DNA of 64,000 nt from Hypoxylon rubiginosum (Eukaryota > Ascomycota > Sordariomycetes > Xylariales > Hypoxylaceae), in contig CADCXA010000032.1 in NCBI GenBank assembly GCA_902806565.1, positions 62,001 through 126,000 on the forward strand. Direction: 5' to 3'. Below are positions 1 to 11,156 of the stretch, piece after piece. Position 1 is the first letter of the stretch. Each line of letters begins with the position of its first letter. The position numbers and the translations under genes were made by a program. Below the pieces are notes generated by a model. It saw nothing but the letters and a program-made list of their open reading frames with translations. It did no database searches and was not told the DNA's origin.

Positions 1-1
1 G

Positions 2-738
2 GTTGGTACTCCAACGTCCAAGGACGGCACCAACCCGGGGCTCCGCTACACCTGCCTGCAAGACGTGATGACACGATTTCCGGAGACCGCCGAATTTCCC
101 AAGAAGCCTTGTTCGTACTTCCTCGCTTGTCCCATCGCTTTACATCTAAGCTAACAAGATATCTGCAAGGTCCTGCCGGCATTATGGCGATCCACCATTT
201 CCCTGCGTAAGTTGCCCCATTCCAAAGCTATTTATTCCTTCGTCCGCTGATCTGCGTAGTTGTTGGGATGGTAAGAACCTCGACAGCCCGGATCACCAAT
301 CGCACATGTACAATACGAACCAGGGAGGATTTATCCCCGCGGCTGCCTGCCCGGCGTCGCACCCCGTTCGCGTTCCGCAAGTCGCTTACGAGACGATGTG
401 GGATACAGCGCAGTTCAATAGCCCAGATATCTGGCCTCAGGATGGCTCGCAGCCCTTTGTCTGGTCGTATGAGGACAGTGTAGGGTTTGGCACGCACGGA
501 GACTATCTGTTCGGCTGGAAGGGCGATGCACTACAGCGTGCTATGGACTCCAAGTCTTTACTTAGCAACGGAATCGCTACCCAGAGCGTAGCTCAGGCAA
601 ACAAGTGTACTATCCCCAACACGGTCAATGAAGAGATCGACGGCTGTAAGTACTTCTCACGGTTTATTATATCGTTCTTGAGCTAATTGTTATTCTACAG
701 GGCTTGAGAGCCTCCCAGGTAGAAAGATGGATATGTAA
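2..738 (+). CDS. DUF1996 domain protein, 3' part (partial at window start)
   Basis: C-terminal part of a DUF1996 protein, a secreted or wall-associated fungal family of unknown biochemical function. The 5' end lies outside the window. Exons read 2-110, 170-206, 260-645 and 701-738, with introns 111-169 (GTTCGT donor, CTAAC branch), 207-259 (GTAAGT) and 646-700 (GTAAGT). Splicing gives a continuous frame containing the family hallmarks: GLRYTCLQ, then KKPCPAGIM, then CWDGKNLDSPDHQSHM, then a GD-F-GWKGDALQRAMD block and a C-terminal LESLPG. The usual DUF1996 N-terminus (signal peptide, DPI-like motif) is missing only because of truncation. Domain identity is clear; substrate and role are unknown. 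Confidence 0.85.
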
Positions 739-1351
739 ATGTCCGACTATAGGGTGTTTTTGTCAGACATCCATATTTTTCCATTTACAGCAGAGATTTA
801 ATCTCCTAACTCCTTTCTATCAGATAATGGGAGAGGTGCTCCAAACCAAAACTCTTAATCGCGATTTTATTACTCGACCATCTCTTCTAATGCTTTCTGT
901 CTAACCTATTTCTCTGTAACCTACGACCCCAAAGCCGACCCTGAATCTTTAGTATTATATCCTGGCGATTACTACCTATCTATGTATCTACCTTATGTTT
1001 AAGATGGGGTTAGGCCACCGTCCCCGTTGGTGACTGCGATGCTATACCTCAATAACATCTGGTGTACTCGACAAGCCTAGTTAGACCGAATATCTATATC
1101 CACATAAGTAATTGAGTATGGTACTGGTTATTATTATGTTGCAATCGCGAGGAAGAAAAATCGTGCGAAAAGGTGTTGTAGAAAGCTTGGTTTCTTAATC
1201 TAGAAGCTCAATGCGATGCCGAGCTAAAAGCTAGATGCACAAACCACGTGGTGGATGCCTGCAACATATTACATCTCCTATCAGAGTTTGCTCAGTACCA
1301 GAAACTGAACAGAAACATCTTCCCATTTCTCATTGTCCCCGCCCGGGGATT
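739..1351. other. intergenic, nothing supported
   Basis: Sequence between the DUF1996 gene and the convergent gene at 1352-2441. It must hold both 3' UTRs. I see no ORF with family features, no tRNA and no repeat. Confidence 0.5.
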
Positions 1352-2441
1352 TTAATCTTTGAGGTACCTGAACACAGCTCCAGCAGGAACAAGGCTCCCA
1401 CCCGGGAGAATAATGCCGCCTTGGAGCCGCAGCTCCCCACAAAGGGTTGTGCCTCCTAGAAGAGCGGAGCCGCTGGGGATGGTCATGCTTCCGGACAGGA
1501 TCGTTCCAATCGGGAGCTGAGTCCCGGGCCTGAGTAAGGTCCCGCCAACAAGGAGGACACAGGCTTGCTGCGCGAACTGGGAATCTGAATCTGTTTGTGT
1601 ATAGATGGTGGCGGTGTCGGGGATAAGAAGTTCTCTCCTGAGGCATAGGACGCCTCCGAGGCTGGTGCGACTTCCCACCACCAGGTCTTGCGTCAGCCAC
1701 ATGGGACGCGAGCCCAGTACCAACTCGGCATCGGTGGGGATGACAAGCTCGGCTTTGGCAGGTATCTCCCAGTCCCAGTATAGGAGTTCGGGGTTGGGTA
1801 GGGCGCGGTCGGTTCTCGACAGAAGGTCAGGATAATACTGGCCCACCCGGATGTCGGCGCCGGCTGGGAGGCCCAAGGAGGGTGACTCTAATTCCCAGTC
1901 ATCCCAGCTATCGCCTCCCGAACCTACTAAATGCATCACCAGGTTCACTCCAGGAGGACCATTTATTTTACACTCAGGCACTAGAACAACGTGAGTTAGT
2001 GGTCCACTCTTTGGATAGCAGAATAAAGAAACCATGGTGTGACATACCGGACAGCTCCACGCCGTTGCCAGGGACCGTAGATCCGCCACTGGGGATTCCG
2101 ACCCGCCCAAAACCAGACACAAAGTAGTAAGGGAGATCGAGGCTAATACTGCTACCGCGAGGCAGCGGGATGGGGGGGGCCAGTTCTGATGTGATTGCCG
2201 CTCCCCCGTCGGGGAGCTTGAGTATCGCCGGCTAAGTAAAGAGAGCTGTTAATGCGCCATGTACATCGCATATACCAACAGTATACAAAACCTACCTCCT
2301 CACCCTCACCCCTGCCACCATCTCCTCGTCGTCCTCCTTCTTGTCGTCCTCCTTCTCGTCGTCCTCGCCCTCGTCGTCCTCCTCTTTGTCTAGCTCGACC
2401 TCTGCCACTGCCACTGCCGCCACGCCCAGCACGACCACCAT
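1352..2441 (-). CDS. hypothetical protein with LP/PG-rich repeats, 3 exons, probably secreted
   Basis: Three exons on the minus strand: 2441-2310, 2231-2048 and 1980-1352, with introns 2309-2232 (GTGAGG...TTAG) and 2047-1981 (GTATGT...CTAAC...CTAG). They join in one frame of 314 residues. The first exon starts with a short hydrophobic stretch (MVVVLGVAAVAVA) followed by a strongly acidic D/E/K low-complexity run. The rest has recurring short hydrophobic-Pro-Gly motifs such as LPAGADI, IPSGSALLGG and ILPGGSLVPAG, suggesting a regular beta-solenoid-like fold. An alternative first exon in another frame (ATG at 2457, Arg/Gly-rich, GTAGGT donor) also joins in phase, so the N-terminus is uncertain. 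I do not recognise the family and assign no function. Confidence 0.6.
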
Positions 2442-3805
2442 CGTTTGCGTTGTTCATCTACCAATATCATTAGTACCTATCCATTTACCTAAATCAAGAA
2501 GGTTTCAGGGATTACTTACGGTGAAAAGAATTCAGGTGGAAATGGTTGGCTGGGGGAAGTGGTTGAAAGACCGTTGTGATATTTGACGGAAAAGAAGAAA
2601 AGAAGAGAAGAATGTGGGGGAAGGGACAGAGGTATTGATGTCTGCAGATTGGCCTGGCCCTACACTAGAAGTTATTGGAAAGCGCGTCCGTCTATATTTA
2701 TTACTTGGTAGGAACGAAGATATGTGGGTAGGTAATCGCAGAAGTACCTAGGGCAGGCACTACCTTATGTACCTACCTAGGTAGGTATGTATTTATTTAT
2801 CTTCTGTTATTTACGTGTAGCTACCTTAGCCTTTTCGCTATGCTTTCCAACGATATAGCACGCATCAACTATATCCACTACCTAGAGGTACCGAGCAACG
2901 AGTATGACTTCACACCATGATCATACCCACATGTACCTAACACGCAGTTATGCACTATTAGGCTTTGGCTTTCTTTCCTTTATGACATAGGACTATCGGT
3001 CTGTATCAATGAAAGGCACAGCGAGATGGCAACCACACAGGAGAATAGAGAAGTTTTAGAAGTGAATATCAGGTACCTAGGTAGGTCATAGAGCGAAACT
3101 ACCGTGACTTTAACGTCTCTATTCTGTTCTTGCTCCCCATCTCCTCGTACTCGACAGCATCCGTGATCCATTCGCAACTGATTCGAAGAAAAATGTCCTA
3201 GTATAATTACACCATCTCCACCGGAGTTGCAATCTACCTCCATGGCCATACTCTTTTCTCATTTTCTATTACGTTTTAGAGCATATATGGGATTGTATCG
3301 AATCCAGTCAAACACGAACTGTCAAAATGGCACCCCGCACGTCTTCGTATATCCCTAAACCCACAGCAAGGGTTCTGGAGTCGGATACGATTGCAGACGA
3401 CTCTAAGCACAGCACTATCGAGTAATCGTCTACCAAAAGGATGTCCTATCAGTCGGCTATCCCTAATAAGCGAGTACTAACCAACAATGTGGGACTTACC
3501 AAGATGAAGGAGCCCAAGATGGGTCCCATATTACCAACTCTACCAGAATCGTGTGCCAACATCGAACAAAGCCACTTGAGTAGAACCACAGCCCTGTTCG
3601 TCGAGGGGAGAGGAGATAGGTTGATAGCTTTTCACGCAACATACTTGTTCACTCCATGATTTCCAATTGGCGCACATGCAGGTCGCCAAATCCCCTTTTC
3701 GGATATAAAATGCATCACCTCCTGCTTCGTAATAGAGGATCTGTTGTGTAAAAACCTTTACCCTCTACATTCTTAGTGTATCTAGAGTGAAAGGAACCTT
3801 CGGCT
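2442..3805. other. intergenic; two unsupported short ORFs
   Basis: Promoter region of the minus-strand gene and of the plus-strand peptide gene. It contains TACCTACCTAGGTAGGTA-type palindromic runs near 2765-2790 and 3073-3088. Two short plus-strand ORFs (3327-3425, 32 aa, with a good AAAATGGC start context; 3441-3659, 72 aa) have no recognisable motif and I do not call them genes. Confidence 0.4.
3703..3712 (+). promoter_or_regulatory. TATA-like box upstream of the small peptide gene
   Basis: A GGATATAAAA stretch lies about 95 bases upstream of the ATG at 3806, followed by a pyrimidine-containing leader. Its position fits a core promoter for the 48-residue peptide gene. It is inferred from sequence only. 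Confidence 0.35.
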
Positions 3806-4016
3806 ATGGGGTTGGGGTTATGTGTCTCGCTGATAGCCATACAATTCGCAGTTGGGCCCGGCACGGAAAGAGACGACAAGTAAGTATCTTAGGTCCATCC
3901 ATGCGGCTTTATAAGGTATCTGGTATTGATTAGTTTCATTTAGCCTGGGTTCGTCAACTTCTCAGGAAGTGAATCCGCAACTCCGCCCCAACAATCTCAG
4001 CATGGCCATTTCATAA
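3806..4016 (+). CDS. small secreted peptide, 48 aa, 2 exons
   Basis: A tiny gene that a length cut-off would miss. Exons are 3806-3879 and 3944-4016, with a 64 bp intron (GTAAGT...TGATTAG...TTTAG). The product is 48 residues. The first 17 or so form a good signal peptide (MGLGLCVSLIAIQFAVG), and the rest is a polar, Ser/Asn/Gln-rich tail without cysteines ending LSMAIS. A TATA-like element sits upstream. There is no Kex2 site, so it is not a repeat precursor. It could be a secreted effector-like peptide or a chance ORF with an intron-like sequence. The agreement of signal peptide, canonical donor, branch and acceptor favours a real gene, but no homologue is recognised. Confidence 0.4.
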
Positions 4017-4089
4017 AGCAATCGTCCTCGAACCCGTGCTCATAGAAGCTTGTGCTTCATAACTTTTGCTTCATGCGTGACCCTAAGCC

Positions 4090-5099
4090 TCAACTCGTTG
4101 ACACATGTGGCCGCAGTGGCAGAGTAGCAGTCGAGCAGCCATTCTCCTTGTCGCTTTTATCTCCACACCCGGTGCAAGCATCGGCCTTTGCCGAGCCGGA
4201 AAGACCGGAAAATGGACACGTTGGGGAGGAAGGGAGCCCTTCCTCGATGTCATCTAGTATCTTCTTGCCGTGGAGGAACCCTTCGGCCTCGATCTCCTGC
4301 TTCTCCATCTCGTCGGCGAACTCGTCGCCGTCGCGGACGTACCATTTTGCGAATAAGTCTTGAAAAATTAGCAATTTTCCCCTGGCATTTAAGAATCCTC
4401 GAATATCCCCGAGGAGGATATTTTAATACATACCGTTCTGGACCCAGATTACCTTCCCGATTGCCTTGACAAGCGCGATCTTCTTGTCCATCCGCAGGCG
4501 TGGATGCGACAGAAGCGCCTCCGTAAGCGTATCCTGAATGAAAGCTAGACAGGCGCCGATGTGGACATATTCGACATGTAAGGGGTGCTCGCGGCCCTTG
4601 CCGACGTGCATCATGCTTGCTAGCTATCAGCAAAATGCGCAGTTTTACTACTTGCAAATGATACCCACCCGACTTTATCCAAATACTCCCAGAACTCCAA
4701 CGTGCTCGGGTCGGAGCACAGCTTCGCCAAGTACGCCCTTAAGAACATCTTCCGATGCAAGATTTGGGGGCTGTTCTCGTTGAGGCTGTCATCTACCGGG
4801 CCCTCGTAACTCGTGCTCCGAGTCTCTAACGCGCGTGCCGTGATATCATACTGCAATAGCTTCTGATAGACGATGTTGACGATGGCAGGGATAAGCTGCC
4901 TTATGTATTTTGACCCTGAAATCAGTGCCTCGATATCATCTTCAAGCTTTGTCAGCATCAAGAGCGGACGAGCGAAGGAAATGAGCTTCATACTTGAGCT
5001 AAAATCAAGGAAGGAGTGTAAGTATTGTATCCGGGCCTCCAAGTTAGTATAGAGGTCGTGTCGATCAATGTGTTGTCTGGGACGTGCTAGGGGGCCCAT
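4090..5099 (-). CDS. protoglobin / globin-sensor domain protein
   Basis: Three exons: 5099-4669, 4615-4434 and 4358-4090, with introns 4668-4616 (GTGGGT...CAAG) and 4433-4359 (GTATGT...GCTAAT...CAAG). They give 293 residues. The first exon encodes the N-terminal helices (DRHDLYTNLEARIQYLHSF) and an E-F helix region. The exon 1/2 junction restores DKVGMMHVGKG, followed by HPLHVEYVHIGACLAFIQ, which is the proximal-histidine F-G-helix region typical of fungal protoglobin-domain proteins. Exon 3 supplies the last globin helix (DLFAKWYVRDGDEFADE) and a disordered Cys/Ser-rich tail absent from the core fold. Likely a haem-binding cytosolic protein; ligand and role are unknown. The assignment is from pattern memory. 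Confidence 0.75.
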
Positions 5100-5988
5100 C
5101 GCGAAGAGTGGTTAGGATGCTGAAGCTGATGTTACACGATGAGATGGAGCTAAGCTAAGCTGTATCAAGACAGATTCGGATTCTTCAGGCTCAATGAAAT
5201 CGTCAGTAATGAGAAAGATGTAGAACTATGATGGCCTTGAAAATGGAAGATTCAGATTCAATTCTATACGAATGAAATTGATATGACAATCCCTTTCCCC
5301 ATTTCCGACCCAGAGTTGAACAATAGAAAGATGATGGCGTGACATCGGGCCATCGAACCATGGCGTCGGGCGCATTCGGTGTGTGACCAGACCTAGCGAC
5401 AGGTGTTCTAGGTTGACTGGCTAGGAGATCGCCCAGTAGCGAGATCTTTCCTGGGCATCCTTAAGATCCGAACTTCGTCAGGCCAATATGATGTCAATCT
5501 CAGCCTACGTTTCATCTTTATGGCCATGCTGGTTGTTGTTGAGATTTTTAATGTTGATCGCCAATTCGCAAACCAACAACCCCGCGTAAAAATAGGTTGT
5601 CTCGATTGCGTTATGACGATACTGAATACTTATGTTAACCGGTATAATGCCAAAACGCATATAAAATTCACAATAACTGAATAATGGCCTGTACCCCGCC
5701 CCCTATTTTTAGGTGGAACAACAACCTTCCAGGTTCTTTCTAAAGCTTCTGCTGAAGCCGTAACGAGCTCGCGATCAAGTACTCGTTTCTTAGAGGTCAT
5801 CATGAGGTATGCATATCTCGCACTTATTCCATGATTGTTCTTCGGATCAAATGTGTGCTGAACTTAGGAAGCTCTCGTCTTGTTTGATTATCCTGTACAA
5901 GTATATCCTGTACAAGTATATCCTGTACAAGTACGCCACAAGTCAGCCCTTTATCAGTCGCTGAAGACACCGGGTATATCAGTAGCGA
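5100..5988. other. intergenic with a 15-bp triplicate
   Basis: Upstream region of the protoglobin gene. No coding signal. It holds the 15-bp tandem triplicate at 5887-5931, annotated separately, and becomes AT-richer toward the hAT-like element. Confidence 0.4.
5887..5931. repeat. tandem repeat, 15 bp x 3
   Basis: The unit TATATCCTGTACAAG is repeated three times (first copy has one mismatch). Each copy contains the palindrome TGTACA. It lies 50 bases upstream of the left target-site duplication of the hAT-like element. Confidence 0.9.
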
Positions 5989-6390
5989 CAGCGCTTCCAA
6001 TCAATCAATCATATGATTGGTTTGATTGATATTTGATTTGGTTTAGATTGCCTAATTAGAGAATTTTAAAAATTTATCGGGATTAATTAAATTTTTTATA
6101 TAATTGATTGATTAATAGGTTGAGAATGACGTATATATAGACCTATTAATTATTTAATATAGCATAGTAAAAATGGGTATATACCTTATTGATAATAAAT
6201 GTTATGATAATTTTTGGTGGTTTGGCTTTTAATATAAGTCTAGAGGCCCTGGAAGCCTTTTTATTGGTCTGATAATTAGACCGGTCGGGAATAGCCTTAA
6301 TCAATTGTAAATATTTAAATATTTGGTTCGGTCTTATATAATTCAAATAAAAGTTATTTATTTAACTGCTTTGATTGACTGGAAGCGCTG
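5989..6390. mobile_element. non-autonomous hAT-like element (MITE), 402 bp
   Basis: Terminal inverted repeats of 20 bp: left CAGCGCTTCCAATCAATCAA at 5989-6008, right end at 6371-6390 whose reverse complement differs at one base. The element is flanked by perfect 8-bp direct repeats AGTAGCGA at 5981-5988 and 6391-6398. An 8-bp duplication and a CAG-starting terminal repeat are the signature of the hAT superfamily. The interior is very AT-rich and encodes no transposase; the single 66-codon ORF inside (6346-6146, minus) looks fortuitous. The AT richness may be internal-deletion sequence or RIP decay. Confidence 0.85.
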
Positions 6391-6549
6391 AGTAGCGACA
6401 ACCTTTTTTTTTTCAGTTCACTTTGTCAAGCCTAATTAGGTACCAAGGTAGATACTGATGGGACATATTTATCGGTTCAATACATAGCCGACTATATAAA
6501 TGTCGCGCCTTAGGATATGCGATTTGAGATGTATTGACCGACAGGTATC

Positions 6550-9500
6550 CTAGTCATAGTTTCTGTAAGGAACCAGCTGAACTGTCTCCAAGGGCTCATC
6601 TTGCCCCTCAAAATCCATACTAACAGAGCAATGTGATGGAGAGGATGGCGCACACGAGGTTTTATCACGTTTCGATTTGAGCAATGCCATTTCCTCCTTG
6701 ATTGCATGCGACAGGATTTCGAAGCTTATGTCAACTGGGCGTAGGCCAAGAAGTGCTCTGAACGCAGTCCGAGTGTCGAGTTTCGAGTTCGCTTGCGACC
6801 TAGAAAGATAGTTGACGTATTCATGGTAGCGATGAGCTTTGCCATAGTCGCAAGAAGACATATAAACTCTTGCTAGCTTAATGTATACAGTTGGGTCCAT
6901 AAGCGGAAGTGGCACGCTCTTGGATAGGACTGCTATAAAGTATCTCGAGTGCCTCGGGGAATGCGCCAGGGTATGGAGGACTCGATCATATGCCGCATTC
7001 GAATTCGGACATAACCGGAGAAGTGCCCTTAATAACAGGTCGTTTGATGCGTAATCTGTCGGATCGAAGGCTCCGAGAAATCCCACAAAGACATCCGGGT
7101 CAATGAGAGGCGTGCGATAGTTGTGTTGCAACATATCAGCAAGCTTTTTCTTGCAGGCTTCCAAGTGTGCCGGACTTTGAAGCAGCAAGTTCAGAAGTCC
7201 ATTGTAAGACTCATCCGTCATGTCGTCGACCAACGATAGCAGATTTGCGAGAGGGCTGACATCTTCAGGGAAAGCTTGAAGAAGCCGGCCGCACAGGCTG
7301 TAGACGTCAACACCTGTGCTAGGTATATATCTTCGGCCATCTTCGTCTTTGATTTGAGCGATCAAGGCGACGTAATCGCGGAGCATAAACACGTTTCCGC
7401 TTGCTTTTTCCAAAATGGGATTACAATCCACCCAGGTTTTCGGATGCATTTGAATGAAGTCGGCGAATGCAGCCTTCTCGGTATCTTCGCCGCGGTATAC
7501 TTGGGCAAGGATCCCAAGAAGATCGTACCACAGAGTCTCGTCGAGCAGTTTGTGCGGCCTTATTTTCCCAGCGGCCCTGACGCAGCAGTTCAAATCTTGA
7601 ACTCTACGGATGTTATTGCCGGTGATTGCGAGGAGTAGGGCTGAGTGAGACTCATATATAGCCCATATGACCTTACTCTTTATATCGGCGGAATAACCAT
7701 CATCCCCTATACTCCCTTCTACAAGATTTGGCCTGTGAACGAGTTTCAAGAACAGCGATAGGAATATTCCCGGTGACTCGTGTACTCTACTGGTGTGGTG
7801 AAGCCAATATTTCTTTGCGTATGCAAGGAAGTGAAATTGGCTGATGGATGTGCCTCCGAACCGCTCGATTTCCGCTGAAAGAACTTTGCCGATGTTGACG
7901 CTGTGTTTAAAGTGTTGACTTTTTAAAAGTCCTATTGCCATAGATCGCACTTTGCTCGAATCATTCAACGATAAGTTAATGATCTTTTGGGGGATACCGT
8001 CCGCTGGAAGAGTCGACACGGTCTTGGTTGAGAGCTGGGCATCGAACCCTTCCCAATTAAGGTAGGTGACTATTCGATGCCCAAGTTCTTGTTCCGCATC
8101 CTCGATACTGAAAGGTACTCTATTCTGGCCTTCGAATCCGCCGAGGAGAAACTGCCTGACGCTCGGATGAATCAGATGTAACGTGAAAAGTTCCTCGTCA
8201 AGGACGACTAGACTTCCACAACAGCGCAAGATATTCCGAGTATCGTTGACGACCTTTACAGGAGACAAATCCGTGTCACCGGGAGTGAGGCTTATCACCT
8301 CTCCAAATTCGTCCAGAGAAAGAGGACGCCTAGCAGCAGCGAGAATTTTCAGAATAGGCGATTGATAAGTTGGCGCCTCATTGCGGCATTGGTCAAGGAT
8401 ACGTCGGAATATATCTGGAAGATTCCTAGGAAGATGCTGCAACGCCTTCCGAATATCTTGGTCGGTTTTCTCGAAGCAAAGGGATTCGATCTGTAGTCGA
8501 GCCCAGAGGAACCTAGATCACTACTTAGCTAAGTCCAAAACAAGATTTCAAAGCAACTTACATTCCTTGGGCGCCTGCCTGGATGGCATCCCGGATCTCT
8601 AGAATGATACGGGGATCACCAACCACAAGCGATCCATCCTGCAACTTTGATATCAGCTGTGCTTCGATATAAGGCGAGAGCTCCGGTCGTTCGCGAGGTA
8701 GAGTGAGAGACATTCTAGAACATAGGACGTCCATGTCTTTTTCTACCTCATTGCTTGCTTCGAGGCTGAATGAAACGCAAATCTTCAATTGATGAGGTCT
8801 TTGAAGGGCCCCAAGTGTACCAAGTAGTAGGACACGCTCATTTCTGGTACAGGCTTCTACGCCATCGATGATAAAGACTGTTTGACCCGCATGATCCAGA
8901 GCTGACGACAATATTAGTTGTATCTCGCTTTCGTCAAGTCCCCCGCGAAAGTCGCTGGAAAGCTCAGCCGACAGATCAAGTGGAAGCTGTTCCAGCAATT
9001 GACGTGCAAGACATCCTAGTATAGTCCTGCTCTCTAGTGACTTCGAGTCATCTTGACAGCAGAAGAAATATGCTGTCCTGTTTTTTGGATGGTGCAAGTT
9101 CAAATCGTCCACCATGTTAGCAAGTTGAACAGATTTGCCGGACCCTAACTTTCCTCGGAACAGTAGTGATGAAGATATATCCTGATCTAGCCACGTCTTG
9201 TATGTAGCCTGTTCGTAGGCCCATGTCGCATTCCCTTGCTTCCTAATTCGCTTCCAAGCTGTCCGATAATAGGGGTAAGTTGAGCATTGGTCCAAAAGTT
9301 GCAGGTAGCTTTGCAGGGCTCTGCGACGCGTCCCAGATACTGTAAGAGACTGGATCATACTATATACAGCAGACGAATGCTTCATCTTCTCAAGCTGTAA
9401 TTGCTCTCTGATAGCGTTGGTATTGTCGCTGATCTGGGACTCGTACTCTGCAACATTACGATCTTGGATGAAAGCTTTGATTTGGCCTAGGAATGATTTC

Positions 9501-10087
9501 TGACAGAGACGAACAGTGTCGTGGCAGATCCGAACGATCGTTGTGAAGTATTGTGCCATAAGTCCTTGCAGCGACTTCGATTGAGGGAACAGGGATGCCA
9601 TTTCGTGATATCGAGGTGCTGATAAGCCAACTCTCATAAAAAGAAGCGAGATTCGATCTAGATATGTGGAAAACCTCACCGCTGTCTAATTCATATGAGT
9701 CTCATATTCGTGACAAGATAGAAATTCAATACATACCAGGAGAGTCGTCCGTACTATCGCCCATGCACCACAGGCAATTAGATTCTGAGAGCCACCCGCA
9801 ATGATATCCCCTAAGGATACGTATTGCTGGACAGATTCCAGGATCATCGTGAAGCGGGGACCGAAACATCTGTGGTGTCCGCCTTTCTGTTGCCGTGCTT
9901 TCTCGTCGATCTCAGCCGTCAAGTTCATGACATCGCGAACGTTAGGTGGTGAAGCAATCGCGGTTGCCCTGATCATCTGAAACCCTGCCTTTTGTTCCGG
10001 GCTCAAGATGCCTTCAAAATCCGAGACGGCTTCCCCCAGCTCAATCTCCGACCTCGAGCGGCTAACCTTCCTTACAACGAGTGCCAT
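6550..10087 (-). CDS. NACHT-domain NLR-type protein with DUF7708-like N-terminus
   Basis: Three exons: 10087-9737, 9685-8562 and 8512-6550, with introns 9736-9686 (GTATGT...ATTAG) and 8561-8513 (GTAAGT...CTAG). The product is 1145 residues. Residues about 20-220 resemble the helical N-terminal region (DUF7708) of fungal NACHT proteins (VSLGDIIAGGSQNLIACGAW, then RISLLFMRVGLSAPRYHEMASLFP). The P-loop GKLGSGKS lies at 295-302 and the Walker B VFIIDGVEA at about 387-395. The splice at intron 2 restores AQGMFLWARLQIESL, a conserved motif at the end of NACHT modules. The C-terminal 600 residues are helical and lack recognisable ankyrin or WD40 repeats. Such STAND proteins mediate non-self recognition and programmed cell death in fungi. 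The ligand is unknown. Confidence 0.88.
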
Positions 10088-11156
10088 AATCCATATAGGA
10101 GCAGTATTTCTTACGATTAACGTATTTCTGATGTGCTTCGTCTTAGAAGGGTCGAGGTATGGATGTGAGTCGAAAAAGGTATCGATGACATCGTAAAAAT
10201 CGGCTCCTCTAAGAGGCTGAGTTGCCCTATCCCCTCAATTACCATACCATTTGTGCTGAGGTGTTAGGGTAGGTAGGTATCATAATATCTATGAAACACA
10301 AAGCCACTATATGGGTTACCTACCTAATGTCTTGGGGGCGATTAGGTAAACCGCGATGATAGGCAGCTGGCGGTACACAGAATGAATATCACTGACAAAG
10401 TTGTGATACTTTCAGCTCAATCATATTCTCCAGGAACCCCCCTTTTGGCCGTGGCTTAGTACGTACTAAATATAGTAAGACAGCCAGCACTCCAAAGTAG
10501 GGTGGCATTGCATAATCGGATCTCCAATCATCAGCCAAATTAGATATAAATACAATTAACGGATGACGTATTGATGTAACACTATATATCATATATATCA
10601 TAGTGATCGGGATATATATAGATAAAACTACCAAGAGCTACCGCCACGAGTAACCTTTTACGCACTAGTATACAGCATCGGCCATGGTCATATAGATTAC
10701 CCTGATTAACTGGAGTCCCAATAACAGCACGTGAAAGCTCAAGACTATCGACCCTGAGCGACTGCAGCCCTGGCTCTTCCGCCTTTTTGGCAGCCTCAAA
10801 CATGCCTCACGGAGCTCCATTATAACAGTGACACAGGAGCCAGTCGAAGTCATTAGAACGAGGATTGAGAGTACCTAGGTAGATAGGTAGTTATTAAAGA
10901 GCGTGAGAGTTTATTATTGTAGCATACTAAGATACCCAGCCGAAAACCTCGCCTCTAAATGAGTGTGAATACTAGCGATGATGTAGTAGCGATCAACAAG
11001 TCCTTAGAGCCGACGAACCAGACATGCAGCACAACCTCTACCACGGCTACCGAAGTGTGCTCACAGCCAGAGAGGCAATGAGCCGCGATACCCTTACTCA
11101 CAATCTTATAGCCGATCCTGACATCACCGAGCAACGTCTCGTCCCCGAAGCAGCTA
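10088..11156. other. intergenic, nothing firmly supported
   Basis: About 1.07 kb between two minus-strand genes. A minus-strand ORF starting MFEAAKKAEEPGLQSLRVD (10803 downward) looks coding-like for about 30 residues, then loses character. It may be a gene relic, but no family was recognised. TACCTAGGTA-type runs occur near 10265-10275, 10316 and 10870-10885. Confidence 0.35.

Noticed and set aside
3327..3659. Two short plus-strand ORFs (32 and 72 codons)
   Set aside because: No signal peptide, domain or convincing splice that would join them, although the first has a good start context.
6146..6346. 66-codon ORF inside the hAT-like element as a transposase remnant
   Set aside because: No transposase motif, very AT-biased composition and too short; better explained by chance.
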